Of a stretch of 64,000 nt of DNA, positions 8,976 to 17,802 are shown piece after piece (the first letter of the stretch is position 1; the number at the start of each line of letters is the position of its first letter). Source of the DNA: Flavobacterium taihuense (lineage in GTDB: Bacteria; Bacteroidota; Bacteroidia; Flavobacteriales; Flavobacteriaceae); assembly GCF_019351435.1 (NCBI RefSeq), contig NZ_JAHWYN010000018.1, forward strand, positions 29,929 through 93,928. The letters are read 5' to 3'. A program made the position numbers and the translations under genes. The notes below the pieces were generated by a model, which was given only the letters and a program-made list of their open reading frames with translations, was not told the DNA's origin and searched no databases.

Positions 8976-11000
8976 ATGAAACAAATGGAAAAGCAAGATA
9001 TAAATGGCAAAGAGTCGTGTTGTACCATTAAAGAAAAAACAAGTGCAAAAAAAAACAATTCAAGCTGTTGTTCGATTGATAGTGCGTCGCAAAATCATAA
9101 TGACGGAGATGGTCACGATCACAATCATTCACACGGAGAGGGAAGCTATTATCAAATGTTCTTACCATCTGTAATTTCTTTTTGCTTATTGCTGATAGGA
9201 ATTGTTTTCGATAATTATTTTCCTCAAACTTGGTTCACAGATTGGGTTCGAATAGGCTGGTATATTGTTGCTTACATTCCGGTTGGTTTACCCGTTTTAA
9301 AAGAAACTTTTGAGAGTATTAAAAACGGACAATTTTTTTCAGAATTTTCATTGATGGTAATAGCGACGTTAGGAGCATTTGCCATTGAGCAATTCCCTGA
9401 AGGAGTTGCAGTGATGTTATTTTACGGTATTGGTGAGAATTTTCAGGGGATAGCGGTGAAAAAGGCTAAGTCCAATATAAAATTATTATTAGACCAAAGA
9501 CCTGATTTTGCAACTGTTTTAGAAGGACATAACATAATATCAAAAAAAGCTTCCGAAATTAGCATTGGAGCAATTATTCAATTAAAACCGGGAGAAAAAT
9601 TAGCTTTAGATGGAAAGTTGCTTTCTGAAAGTGCTACTTTCAATACTGCAGCTTTAACAGGTGAAAGTAAGCCAAATACAAACAAAAAAAATGATACTGT
9701 TTTAGCAGGAATGATTAACTTGAATACTGTTGCAGAAGTCCAAGTTACGACTGCTTATAATGATAGCAAGCTCTCTAAAATTTTGGAAATGGTGCAAGAA
9801 GCAACTACCAAAAAAGCACCAACCGAATTGTTTATTCGAAAGTTTGCCAACCTATATACACCAATTATAGTCTATCTGGCACTAGCAATTTGTTTGGTAC
9901 CTATGTTTTTTGTTGCCCATTATGTGTTCAGTGATTGGCTGTATCGATCCTTGGTTTTCTTGGTGATTTCTTGTCCATGTGCTTTGGTGATTTCTATTCC
10001 TTTGGGGTATTTTGGGGGAATTGGAGCCGCGAGCAAAAATGGAATTCTATTCAAAGGTTCCAATTTTCTGGATATAATGGCAGCAATTCAAGTAGTTGTT
10101 TTGGATAAAACAGGAACGTTGACCAAAGGGGTATTTACTGTTCAAAAAGTGGTGGCTGCTGGTATTTCGGAACAAGATTTGGTTCAATATACTGCGGCAA
10201 TAGAATCTAAATCTACACATCCTGTGGGAACTGCTATTGTGGAATATGTAAAAGGATTAGATCCAACTTTAAAAGTTACTGAAGTTGAAGAAATCGCAGG
10301 GCATGGACTCAAAGGGAAAATAAATGATAGAGAAATAATAGTTGGGAATGTAAATTTAATGAAGAAATTCAATATTAATTATGATTTGGAACTGGATAAT
10401 TCGCCATTTACCATTATAGTTGTAGCTATTAATAAAGTGTATTCGGGCTATTTTTTAATCGCCGATGAAATAAAAGAAGATTCCAAAGTAGCTATTCAAA
10501 GTTTGCATAAAATAAATGTTAAAACCATAATGCTTTCGGGTGATAAGCAAGCTGTTGTTGATGCTGTTGCAAAAGAACTGAATATCGAATTGGCTTATGG
10601 AGATTTATTGCCAGAAAATAAAGCGGAACAAGTTGAAGCATTAAAAGCACAAAATTTAAAAGTCGCTTTTGTTGGTGATGGCGTAAATGATGCGCCTGTG
10701 ATTGCACTTGCCGATGCTGGAATCGCAATGGGCGGGTTGGGAAGTGATGCTACTATCGAAACGGCTGATATTGTCATTCAAAACGACCAGCCTTCAAAAA
10801 TTTATACCGCAATAAACATTGGAAAGCAAACTAAAAAAATCGTTTGGCAGAATATCACGATGGCATTTGTAGTGAAAGCCGTTGTTTTAATCCTCGGTGC
10901 TGGAGGTTTGGCAACAATGTGGGAAGCAGTTTTTGCCGATGTTGGAGTGGCATTATTGGCTATTTTAAATGCTGTTCGGATTCAGAGAATGAAATTTTAG
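8976..11000 (+). CDS. cadA: P1B-type metal-exporting ATPase, Zn/Cd/Pb class
   Basis: The 674-residue protein has all P-type ATPase motifs: TGES 228-231, the metal-site motif C333-P-C335, D377-KTGT (phosphorylated Asp), H415-P and GDGVND 567-572. The last helix has D-V-G and L-N-A in the pattern of P1B-2 pumps such as ZntA and CadA, which export Zn(II), Cd(II) and Pb(II). There is no N-terminal ferredoxin-like HMA domain. Instead the first 55 residues carry two CC pairs and a His-rich run (HNDGDGHDHNHSHGEG), a likely metal-binding tail. It sits between two RND metal pumps. Metal choice is inferred from motifs. Confidence 0.88.
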   Translation: MKQMEKQDINGKESCCTIKEKTSAKKNNSSCCSIDSASQNHNDGDGHDHNHSHGEGSYYQMFLPSVISFCLLLIGIVFDNYFPQTWFTDWVRIGWYIVAYIPVGLPVLKETFESIKNGQFFSEFSLMVIATLGAFAIEQFPEGVAVMLFYGIGENFQGIAVKKAKSNIKLLLDQRPDFATVLEGHNIISKKASEISIGAIIQLKPGEKLALDGKLLSESATFNTAALTGESKPNTNKKNDTVLAGMINLNTVAEVQVTTAYNDSKLSKILEMVQEATTKKAPTELFIRKFANLYTPIIVYLALAICLVPMFFVAHYVFSDWLYRSLVFLVISCPCALVISIPLGYFGGIGAASKNGILFKGSNFLDIMAAIQVVVLDKTGTLTKGVFTVQKVVAAGISEQDLVQYTAAIESKSTHPVGTAIVEYVKGLDPTLKVTEVEEIAGHGLKGKINDREIIVGNVNLMKKFNINYDLELDNSPFTIIVVAINKVYSGYFLIADEIKEDSKVAIQSLHKINVKTIMLSGDKQAVVDAVAKELNIELAYGDLLPENKAEQVEALKAQNLKVAFVGDGVNDAPVIALADAGIAMGGLGSDATIETADIVIQNDQPSKIYTAINIGKQTKKIVWQNITMAFVVKAVVLILGAGGLATMWEAVFADVGVALLAILNAVRIQRMKF

Positions 11001-11131
11001 ATTGGATTCGAAAAAGGCTTTTGTAATTTATAAACATCCTTTTTGATTTATCTGTATTACGTTTTTAACACCTTATTAGGAATCAATCAAAATAAATTAA
11101 TTAAATTTGAATTGAAATTAAGAAAACAAAA

Positions 11132-11500
11132 ATGAATAAATTTCACATTTTAATACTAATACTGTTTGGCTTCTTACTGACGCCAGGTGATGTTTTTGCA
11201 TGTGAAATGAATTCTGCAAATCATTCTTCTAGAAAAGAGATTTCTTCCAAAATGTGCAATGACGATTGTTGCAAAAAAGACAGTCATTCAAAAAGCAAAA
11301 ACAATGATGGTTGTGGCGGTAAATGCAATCATTCAAAATGTGGTTGTGCTTCCTCTTGTAATAGCTCTGTTTCGATTGCTGAATGGAATAGTACTATTAA
11401 TCGTTTTAATTTCTCTTCAGGAAAACAAGGTTTTTGCAACTATGAAACCAACATTTCTTCTGGTTTCAATTCTTTATGGCTTATACCAAAAATATGCTAA
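11132..11500 (+). CDS. exported Cys-rich protein of the metal island (122 aa)
   Basis: A signal peptide of about 23 residues ends DVFA-C. The mature part has about 11 Cys plus many Lys, Ser and His, including CCKK, CGGKC and CGCASSC. This composition suggests envelope metal binding. Similar small proteins occur next to CusA-type pumps in Flavobacteria, from memory. The C-terminal third is not Cys-rich and has no recognisable domain. It is preceded by 131 non-coding bases and lies upstream of the heavy-metal-binding lipoprotein. The frame overlapping its 3' part (11259-11576) has no plausible protein features. Confidence 0.65.
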   Translation: MNKFHILILILFGFLLTPGDVFACEMNSANHSSRKEISSKMCNDDCCKKDSHSKSKNNDGCGGKCNHSKCGCASSCNSSVSIAEWNSTINRFNFSSGKQGFCNYETNISSGFNSLWLIPKIC

Positions 11501-11723
11501 ATCAGATTTTGATAGCCATAAGTGTGTCAAATTCAAAGCAATTTTTGCTTTAAAAATCAATTCTATTATCGGTTAACTGAATTATTAAATCATAGTTTTT
11601 ACTATTGTTTTATTATTCTATAGCCTATTTAATTCAATATTATTTAAACTAAAAACAAAACGAAAATTCACTAAATCGAATCTTTTGGCTTAGTCAATTC
11701 TCTGTTTACTAAAATTTATAAAA

Positions 11724-11984
11724 ATGAAAAATGCAATCCTTTTAGCCTTAATTATGGCATTTACATTGGTTTCTTGTAACCAAAAAAACAAAGAAATTGA
11801 AACTAAAAATGCTCCAATGATGGAACATGATTCAACAATGACAATGAAAGATTCAACAATGATAGTAAAAGACACCACAGTCACTGATAAAGTTTATGCT
11901 TGTCCGATGCATCCAGAAGCTAAAGGCAAACTAAATGACAAATGTCCAAAATGTGGAATGAAATTGACTGTAGAAGTGAAATAA
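11724..11984 (+). CDS. lipoprotein with heavy-metal-binding domain (HMBD)
   Basis: This is an 86-residue lipoprotein with lipobox LVSC (C18), a Met/His/Asp-rich linker with repeated DSTM units, and a single metal-binding head at 58-81: YACPMHP...CPKCGM. The same head is fused to the N terminus of CusB-like adaptors, including two encoded downstream, where it is thought to take up Cu(I)/Ag(I). Here it is a free, membrane-anchored module that could pass metal to the pump. It precedes the pump ATG by 53 bases, with a hairpin between. Confidence 0.82.
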   Translation: MKNAILLALIMAFTLVSCNQKNKEIETKNAPMMEHDSTMTMKDSTMIVKDTTVTDKVYACPMHPEAKGKLNDKCPKCGMKLTVEVK

Positions 11985-11987
11985 TTC

Positions 11988-12023
11988 ATTTCCCTTCCGG
12001 AGTATTTATTCTGAAAGGGAAAT
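11988..12023 (+). other. intercistronic hairpin before the CusA-like gene
   Basis: Arms 11988-11997 and 12013-12023 are complementary with one bulged base (ATTTCCCTTC against GAAAGGGAAAT), with a 15-base loop. It lies between the HMBD lipoprotein stop and the pump start. No U-run follows, so it looks more like an RNA-processing or stability element than a terminator. It shares the GGGA/TCCC character of the element at 13302. Confidence 0.45.
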
Positions 12024-12037
12024 TTATCCAAAACATT

Positions 12038-13315
12038 ATGGTAGAAAAATTAATATCATTTTCATTAAAAAATAGATTTGTTGTCTTGCTCGTTTCGGCC
12101 TGTTTATTTGCTTGGGGCGTTTATAGTGTGCAACAAAATCCTATAGATGCCATTCCCGATTTATCCGAAAATCAAGTAATTGTATTTACGGAGTGGATGG
12201 GAAGAAGCCCGCAAGTTATCGAATCTCAAGTAACCTATCCTTTGGTTTCAAATCTTCAGGGAATTCCAAAAGTTAAGAACATTCGCGGTGCTTCTATGTT
12301 TGGAATGAGTTTCGTCTATATTGTTTTTGAGGACAACGTTGATATTTATTGGGCAAAAACAAGAGTTTTAGAAAGGCTCAATTATGCCCAACGGCTGCTG
12401 CCACAAAATGTGGTTCCTACGCTTGGGCCTGATGGTACAGGTGTTGGTCATGTTTTTTGGTATCACTTAAATGCCAATGGTATGGACTTAGGCGAGCAAA
12501 GAGCCTTGCAAGATTGGTATGTGAAATTTGCCTTGCAAACCGTTCCCGGAGTTGCTGAAGTAGCTTCTTTTGGAGGTTTTGAAAAACAATATCAATTGGT
12601 TTTAGATCCTTTGAAAATGCAGCATTACAAAGTCAGTATGATGGAAGTGATGAATGCTGTCAAAGCCAATAATAATGATGTTGGAGGACGGAAATTTGAA
12701 ATGAGTGATATGTCATACATCATTAGAGGTTTAGGTTATATAAAGAACATAAAAGACGTAGAAGAAATTGCCATCAAAAATTACAATTCTATTCCAGTGA
12801 GGGTAAAAGACATTGGTTCAATCCAAATGGGAGGTGATTTGCGTTTGGGAATTTTTGATGAAAATGGCACAGGAGAAGTCGTCGGTGGTATTGTAGTGAT
12901 GCGATACGGAGAGAATGCAGACAAAGTAATAAAAGCAGTCAAAGCTAAAATGAAAGAAGTGGAGAAAGGATTGCCTGAGGGCGTAACTTTTAAAACCTCT
13001 TACGACAGAAGCGAATTGATTGAGAAAGCAATCGAATCCGTTAAAGGAACACTATTTGAAGAAATGATTGCCGTTTCAATAGTGGTATTGCTTTTTCTTT
13101 TTCATTGGAGAAGTGCTTTAATTATCTTGATTCAAATACCGATATCTGTTGCAGTTGCCTTTATTTTTCTACAGGCATTTGGGATATCTTCAAATATAAT
13201 GTCTCTTACAGGAATTGCTTTGGCGATAGGTGTTTTGGTTGACGATGGAATTGTAATGGTCGAGAATGCGTACAGGACAATTTCGGAGAAACAGGAAGAA
13301 GCCCCTAATCCCTAA
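12038..13315 (+). CDS. cusA: CusA-like RND pump, N-terminal half (split gene)
   Basis: 425 residues from ATG 12038. The frame is open further upstream, but this ATG starts the typical sequence MVEKLISFSLKNRF. It contains TM1, the first periplasmic porter domain, and TM2-TM4 with A396-IGVLV-D402-D403-GIVMVEN. That lacks the DFGxxxDGA form of divalent pumps and is closer to CusA/SilA-type pumps for Cu(I)/Ag(I). Translation stops at TAA 13313 in the cytoplasmic loop after TM4, inside a hairpin element. The C-terminal half resumes in the same frame at 13373. Together the halves make about 1070 residues, the normal CusA length. The product is either a two-chain pump or dead. Confidence 0.8.
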   Translation: MVEKLISFSLKNRFVVLLVSACLFAWGVYSVQQNPIDAIPDLSENQVIVFTEWMGRSPQVIESQVTYPLVSNLQGIPKVKNIRGASMFGMSFVYIVFEDNVDIYWAKTRVLERLNYAQRLLPQNVVPTLGPDGTGVGHVFWYHLNANGMDLGEQRALQDWYVKFALQTVPGVAEVASFGGFEKQYQLVLDPLKMQHYKVSMMEVMNAVKANNNDVGGRKFEMSDMSYIIRGLGYIKNIKDVEEIAIKNYNSIPVRVKDIGSIQMGGDLRLGIFDENGTGEVVGGIVVMRYGENADKVIKAVKAKMKEVEKGLPEGVTFKTSYDRSELIEKAIESVKGTLFEEMIAVSIVVLLFLFHWRSALIILIQIPISVAVAFIFLQAFGISSNIMSLTGIALAIGVLVDDGIVMVENAYRTISEKQEEAPNP

Positions 13316-13364
13316 AGGGGAATAGAAACTCTTAAAGATGCACTATTTTTTGTCTCCCCTAAAT
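13302..13364. repeat. CCCCTAA-type hairpin element inserted in the pump gene
   Basis: This AT-rich stretch is bounded by G/C blocks: CCCCTAATCCCTAAAGGGG at 13302-13320 and CTCCCCTAAA at 13354-13363. It contains a small hairpin (CCCT 13310-13313 with AGGG 13316-13319) and a longer pairing (AGGGGA 13316-13321 with TCCCCT 13355-13360). Blocks like this recur as intergenic repeats in Bacteroidota genomes, from memory. It brings the TAA at 13313, and a second in-frame TAA at 13367 lies just beyond it. Confidence 0.55.
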
Positions 13365-13372
13365 ATTAAAAA

Positions 13373-15310
13373 ATGAAAGATAAACTGAAAAATATATTCA
13401 AAAAAGAAAACGATCCGCTGACTTCGGAGGAGAAACTGAAACTTATTGAAGCTTCTTCCAAATTGGTTGGGCCCGGTGTGTTTTATTCGACAATAATCGT
13501 AATTGCATCTTTTTTACCCGTGTTCCTGCTTACAGGCATGGAAGGCAAACTGTTCAGTCCATTGGCTTGGACAAAATCGTTTATACTAATTGTGGATGCT
13601 TTTTTTGCGATTACGCTTACACCTGTGTTGATTAGCTTTTTACTCAAAGGCAAACTTCGTACAGAAAACAAAAATCCGATAAACAGAAAATTGGAAAGTA
13701 TTTACACGCCCATTTTAACGCTTTGTTTGAAATGGAGGAAAACAGTTTTGGCTGTCAATATTGTGGCACTGCTGATTGGCGTATTGATGTTTACTCGTTT
13801 GGGTTCAGAATTTATGCCTCCGCTCGACGAAGGCTCCATTTTGTTTATGCCAGTAACTTTGCCTGATGTGTCCAATTCTGAAGTGAAACGGATTTTGCAG
13901 GTTCAGGATCGATTGATAAAATCAATTCCCGAAGTGGCCAATGTTTTGGGAAAAGCAGGTAGAGCCAATACAGCAACCGATAACAGTCCGGTGAGTATGA
14001 TTGAAACAATTGTTTTGCTAAAACCCCGCAACGAATGGAGAGATGGTAAAAAGAAAGCGGATATTATAAATGAAATCAACAACAAACTGCAAATTCCGGG
14101 AGTTACCAATGGTTTTACGCAACCTATTATTAACCGTATCAATATGCTTTCTACTGGTATCAGAACCGATGTGGGTATAAAAATTTACGGAGAAAGTTTA
14201 GACACCATCAATGCTTTATCACAAAAGATAAAAATGGCTTTGGAGGGAACCTCGGGAGTTAAAGATTTGTATGCCGAACCCATTACAGGGGGGAAATACA
14301 TAGACATTATACCCAAACGTGAAGTCATAGGCAGATATGGACTTTCTATTGATGACATAAATACAGTTGTTGAAGCATCTATTGGCGGAATGAAACTCAC
14401 CACAACCATCGAGGGAAGACAGCGTTTCTCGGTCAATGCGCGATATGCACAAGAATACCGAAACAGTATTGAGGCCTTAAAAAAACTCCAAGTACAAACA
14501 ATGGAATTTGGTCCAATTCCCTTAGAAACGGTTGCCGATGTAAAAATAAGCGATGGTCCACCCATGATAAACAGCGAAAATGCAATGCTCCGTGGTAGTG
14601 TATTGTTTAATGTTCGAGACCGTGATTTAGGAAGTACGGTTAAAGAAGCACAGGCAAAACTGAATGAAATGATTACCAAAATGCCCAAAGGATATTATGT
14701 GGAATGGAGTGGTCAGTGGGAAAATCAAATCAGAGCCAATAAAACGTTGAGTTTAATTTTACCAATTGTTGTTGTGATTATTTTCCTCATTTTATACTTC
14801 ACCTATCATTCTATGAAAGAGGCTTTAATTACTATGATAACAGTTCCGTTTGCATTAATCGGGGGTGTTTTTATGGTCTATTTTTATGGGATTAATTTGT
14901 CGGTTGCGGTAGCCGTAGGTTTCATTGCTTTGTTTGGTTTGGCTGTCGAAACGGCTATGTTGATTACCATTTATCTCAATGATGCTATGAATAAAATGGT
15001 TGCCAAACACGGAAATACCAAAGAAACCTTGACAGAAGAAATAGTAAGAGAATATATCATTGAAGGTTCTGCCAAGCGATTGCGTCCAAAATTGATGACC
15101 GTTTCGGTTTCATTATTTGGATTAATACCCATTCTTTGGGCAACGGGAACAGGAGCCGATGTAATGCTCCCAATCACTGTTCCGCTCATAGGCGGGACAA
15201 TTACTTCAACGATTTATGTATTATTAGTAACCCCCGTTGTTTTTGAAATGGTGAAACTTCACGAATTGAGAACAAAAGGAAAAATAAATCTGATAGATGT
15301 TAAAGAATAA
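13373..15310 (+). CDS. cusA: CusA-like RND pump, C-terminal half (split gene)
   Basis: 645 residues from ATG 13373, in the same frame as the N-terminal half 57 bases upstream. It begins with the rest of a Lys-rich cytoplasmic loop, then TM5-TM6 (GPGVFYSTIIVIASFLPVFL), the second porter domain and TM7-TM12. The helices, the SEFMPPLDEG segment and the C-terminal RLRPKLMT motif look intact, which suggests selection has persisted. No strong ribosome-binding site precedes the ATG, only an A-rich stretch, as is usual in this phylum. It overlaps the TolC-type gene by 14 bases. Confidence 0.8.
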   Translation: MKDKLKNIFKKENDPLTSEEKLKLIEASSKLVGPGVFYSTIIVIASFLPVFLLTGMEGKLFSPLAWTKSFILIVDAFFAITLTPVLISFLLKGKLRTENKNPINRKLESIYTPILTLCLKWRKTVLAVNIVALLIGVLMFTRLGSEFMPPLDEGSILFMPVTLPDVSNSEVKRILQVQDRLIKSIPEVANVLGKAGRANTATDNSPVSMIETIVLLKPRNEWRDGKKKADIINEINNKLQIPGVTNGFTQPIINRINMLSTGIRTDVGIKIYGESLDTINALSQKIKMALEGTSGVKDLYAEPITGGKYIDIIPKREVIGRYGLSIDDINTVVEASIGGMKLTTTIEGRQRFSVNARYAQEYRNSIEALKKLQVQTMEFGPIPLETVADVKISDGPPMINSENAMLRGSVLFNVRDRDLGSTVKEAQAKLNEMITKMPKGYYVEWSGQWENQIRANKTLSLILPIVVVIIFLILYFTYHSMKEALITMITVPFALIGGVFMVYFYGINLSVAVAVGFIALFGLAVETAMLITIYLNDAMNKMVAKHGNTKETLTEEIVREYIIEGSAKRLRPKLMTVSVSLFGLIPILWATGTGADVMLPITVPLIGGTITSTIYVLLVTPVVFEMVKLHELRTKGKINLIDVKE

Positions 15311-16556
15311 ATTTTATATCGCTCTAAGTTGTTTGATTTTAAGCTTTGCAAATAGTAAAGCCCAAACACTTACTTTGGATAATGTTTTGAGTACCATCAG
15401 AACAAATAATCCACAATTAAAAATGTATGATGCCGATATTCAAAGTATGGATGCTTCTGCCAAAGGCGCCAGAAGTTGGATGGCACCACAAGTAGAAACG
15501 GGTTTCTTTATGACGCCTTACAATGCCAATTTATGGAAAGCCAATGAAATGGGACCGGGAATGGGGAATTATATGTTAGGCGTTACCCAAATGATTCCGA
15601 ATGCTTCTAAGTTAAATGCAAATGAAAATTTGATGAAAGCCATGTCATTGGTCGAAAGTGAAAATAAAAATTTTACATTAAATCAGCTAAATGCATTAGC
15701 CAAAACCTATTATTTTGAATGGATTATCATTAATAAAAAAATAAAGATAGCTCAAGACAATCTTCAGCTCCTGAATTACATGATTAAAAGTATGGAAATA
15801 CGCTACCAGTATAATATGGACAAATTATCATCGTATTATAAGGCCAAATCGCAATACGCCACTTTGCAAAGTATGATTGTAATGTTGGAAAATGATGTGT
15901 CACAACGGAAATATATGCTCAATACCTTAATGGCTCGTGATAAAAATGAGGACTTTGAAATTGATTCCAATTATGAAATTAAAGATTTCAATCTTTTTGA
16001 AACTGATTTGTCTTCCTATATTAACAACCGAAGCGATATTAAAGCAATTGATAAAACTAAAGAAATTAACAACTTTAAAATTGAGGTAGAGAAAGCAGGT
16101 ACAAGACCAGAATTTGGCGTAAAATACGATCATATGTTTGCTTTTGGGAATCAGCCACAGCAATTTTCATTGATGGGAATGGTGACTATTCCTATGGCTT
16201 GGTCTACCAAAATGAATAAGGCCAATATGGAAAGTTATCGCATAAAAAACGAAAGTTTGGATTGGCAAAAGCAAATGATTGCGACCGAAGCAAGCGGAAT
16301 GATAAAAGGCATGAATACTGAGTTTTTGAACCTAAAAAAACAATACCAAATTACACAAGAGAATATTATTCCTGCATTAAAACGAAACTATGATACCGCC
16401 ATTCTAGCTTGGCAAAACAATACCGGAGATTTATTCGTGGCGTTAGAAGCTTGGGAAGCAATGAATATGACACAAATTGATGCTTTAGACAAATTAAAAT
16501 CGATTTTAACAACACAAGTGCAAATCGAAAAACAACTTGAAACCGAAAAATTATGA
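15297..16556 (+). CDS. TolC-family outer-membrane channel of the CusA-like system
   Basis: 419 residues with a signal peptide ending NSKA-Q, then the long helical repeats of the TolC/CusC fold. It would be the outer-membrane exit duct for the pump encoded by the split genes upstream. It overlaps the pump gene by 14 bases at its start and the adaptor gene by 4 bases (ATGA) at its end, so translation is probably coupled. Unlike the first system in the window, the channel is a separate gene rather than fused to the pump. Confidence 0.85.
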   Translation: MLKNKFYIALSCLILSFANSKAQTLTLDNVLSTIRTNNPQLKMYDADIQSMDASAKGARSWMAPQVETGFFMTPYNANLWKANEMGPGMGNYMLGVTQMIPNASKLNANENLMKAMSLVESENKNFTLNQLNALAKTYYFEWIIINKKIKIAQDNLQLLNYMIKSMEIRYQYNMDKLSSYYKAKSQYATLQSMIVMLENDVSQRKYMLNTLMARDKNEDFEIDSNYEIKDFNLFETDLSSYINNRSDIKAIDKTKEINNFKIEVEKAGTRPEFGVKYDHMFAFGNQPQQFSLMGMVTIPMAWSTKMNKANMESYRIKNESLDWQKQMIATEASGMIKGMNTEFLNLKKQYQITQENIIPALKRNYDTAILAWQNNTGDLFVALEAWEAMNMTQIDALDKLKSILTTQVQIEKQLETEKL

Positions 16557-17800
16557 ACAGATATTTAAAATTTGCAATACTATTTTTGGTCGTAGTTTTG
16601 GTTGGAACTGGAATTTATTTCTTTAGCAAAAAATCAGATAAACATTCTGAAATGGACCATCAAAATGAGGTTTACACTTGTTCAATGCATCCTGAAATCA
16701 TTCGAGATAAACCCGGTAGTTGTCCTATTTGCGGAATGACATTAGTTGAAAAAGTTACCGAAGATCATTCCGAAAAAAATGATTCTATTGACGACCTTTT
16801 GAAACGTACCGATAATTTTGTCGTAGGTAATTATGAAACCACAATTGCAAAAGACACAGTTATACGTAGTGAAATCAGTTTACCTGGAATAGTAACTTAC
16901 GATTTGAATTCGGCGGTAAATATCTCAGCCAGAATAAGTGGTCGAATTGAAAAAATGTACGTCAATTATAAGTACCAAAGAGTCACAAGAGGGCAAAAGA
17001 TATTTGAATTGTACAGTCCTGAATTATTAACTGAACAACAGAATTTTATCTATTTGATTTCCAATGATAGTCAAAACACATCGATTATTAATTCGGCCAA
17101 ACAGAAATTATTGCTTTATGGTATGACAAACAATCAGATAAATGCATTGGCTTCCGCTAAGAAAGTGAATCCTATAATTGCTATTTATAGTCCTGCTAAC
17201 GGAATTATTACTGGAACCGAAAAGATGGCTAATTCAAATATTTCTTCAATGTCTAGTGCAAGTAGCAATACCGAAACATTGGACATAAAAGAAGGAAGTT
17301 ATGTTAAAAAAGGGCAAATTGTTTTCAAGTTGATGAATACCGTTAAAGTTTGGGGTGTTTTCAATATTTTACAAGGGAACAATAGCCTAATTAAAACCAA
17401 TCAGTCTATTGATATTACTTCTGAATTGGATGAAAAGAACATCATTTACTCAAAAATAAATTTTGTGGAAACACAATTAAATCCTACGGATAAAACCAAT
17501 AAAATTCGGGTATATCTGAATAATGAAAATTATGAATTACCCATAGGTGCGAGATTGCAAGGCGTTGTACAATTAAATTCAGCAAAGGCTATTTGGTTGC
17601 AAAAGCAAGCTTTGGTTAGCTTGGGTGAGAAAAAAATAGTTTTTGTTAAAATGGACAACGGATTCAAAGCAACAGCCATACAAACGGGTATAGAAATAGA
17701 TGATTCTGTTCAAATTATTGGAGGTATTTCTGCAGGAGATACAATTGTCAAAAACGCGCAATATCTAATTGATAGCGAAAGCTTCATCAAAACCGAATAA
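16553..17800 (+). CDS. cusB: RND adaptor with N-terminal heavy-metal-binding domain, CusB-like
   Basis: 415 residues. A single hydrophobic anchor (7-24) is followed by a metal-binding head at 41-63: C43, M45-H46-P47, C57-P-I-C60-G-M62. The adaptor core follows: lipoyl halves, a short hairpin and the beta-barrel (ISARISGRIEKMYV onward). This is the CusB type that binds Cu(I)/Ag(I) and opens the CusA pump. The gene overlaps the TolC gene by 4 bases. A second adaptor follows after 2 bases, so the operon encodes two. Confidence 0.87.
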   Translation: MNRYLKFAILFLVVVLVGTGIYFFSKKSDKHSEMDHQNEVYTCSMHPEIIRDKPGSCPICGMTLVEKVTEDHSEKNDSIDDLLKRTDNFVVGNYETTIAKDTVIRSEISLPGIVTYDLNSAVNISARISGRIEKMYVNYKYQRVTRGQKIFELYSPELLTEQQNFIYLISNDSQNTSIINSAKQKLLLYGMTNNQINALASAKKVNPIIAIYSPANGIITGTEKMANSNISSMSSASSNTETLDIKEGSYVKKGQIVFKLMNTVKVWGVFNILQGNNSLIKTNQSIDITSELDEKNIIYSKINFVETQLNPTDKTNKIRVYLNNENYELPIGARLQGVVQLNSAKAIWLQKQALVSLGEKKIVFVKMDNGFKATAIQTGIEIDDSVQIIGGISAGDTIVKNAQYLIDSESFIKTE

Positions 17801-17802
17801 GG

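Noticed and set aside
10844..11026. 60-residue frame at the end of the P-type ATPase
   Set aside because: Overlaps the conserved C terminus of the ATPase in another frame; composition is a translation artefact.
11259..11576. 105-residue plus-strand frame over the Cys-rich gene
   Set aside because: No signal peptide or domain; the 11132-11500 frame has a clear signal peptide and family-like Cys pattern.
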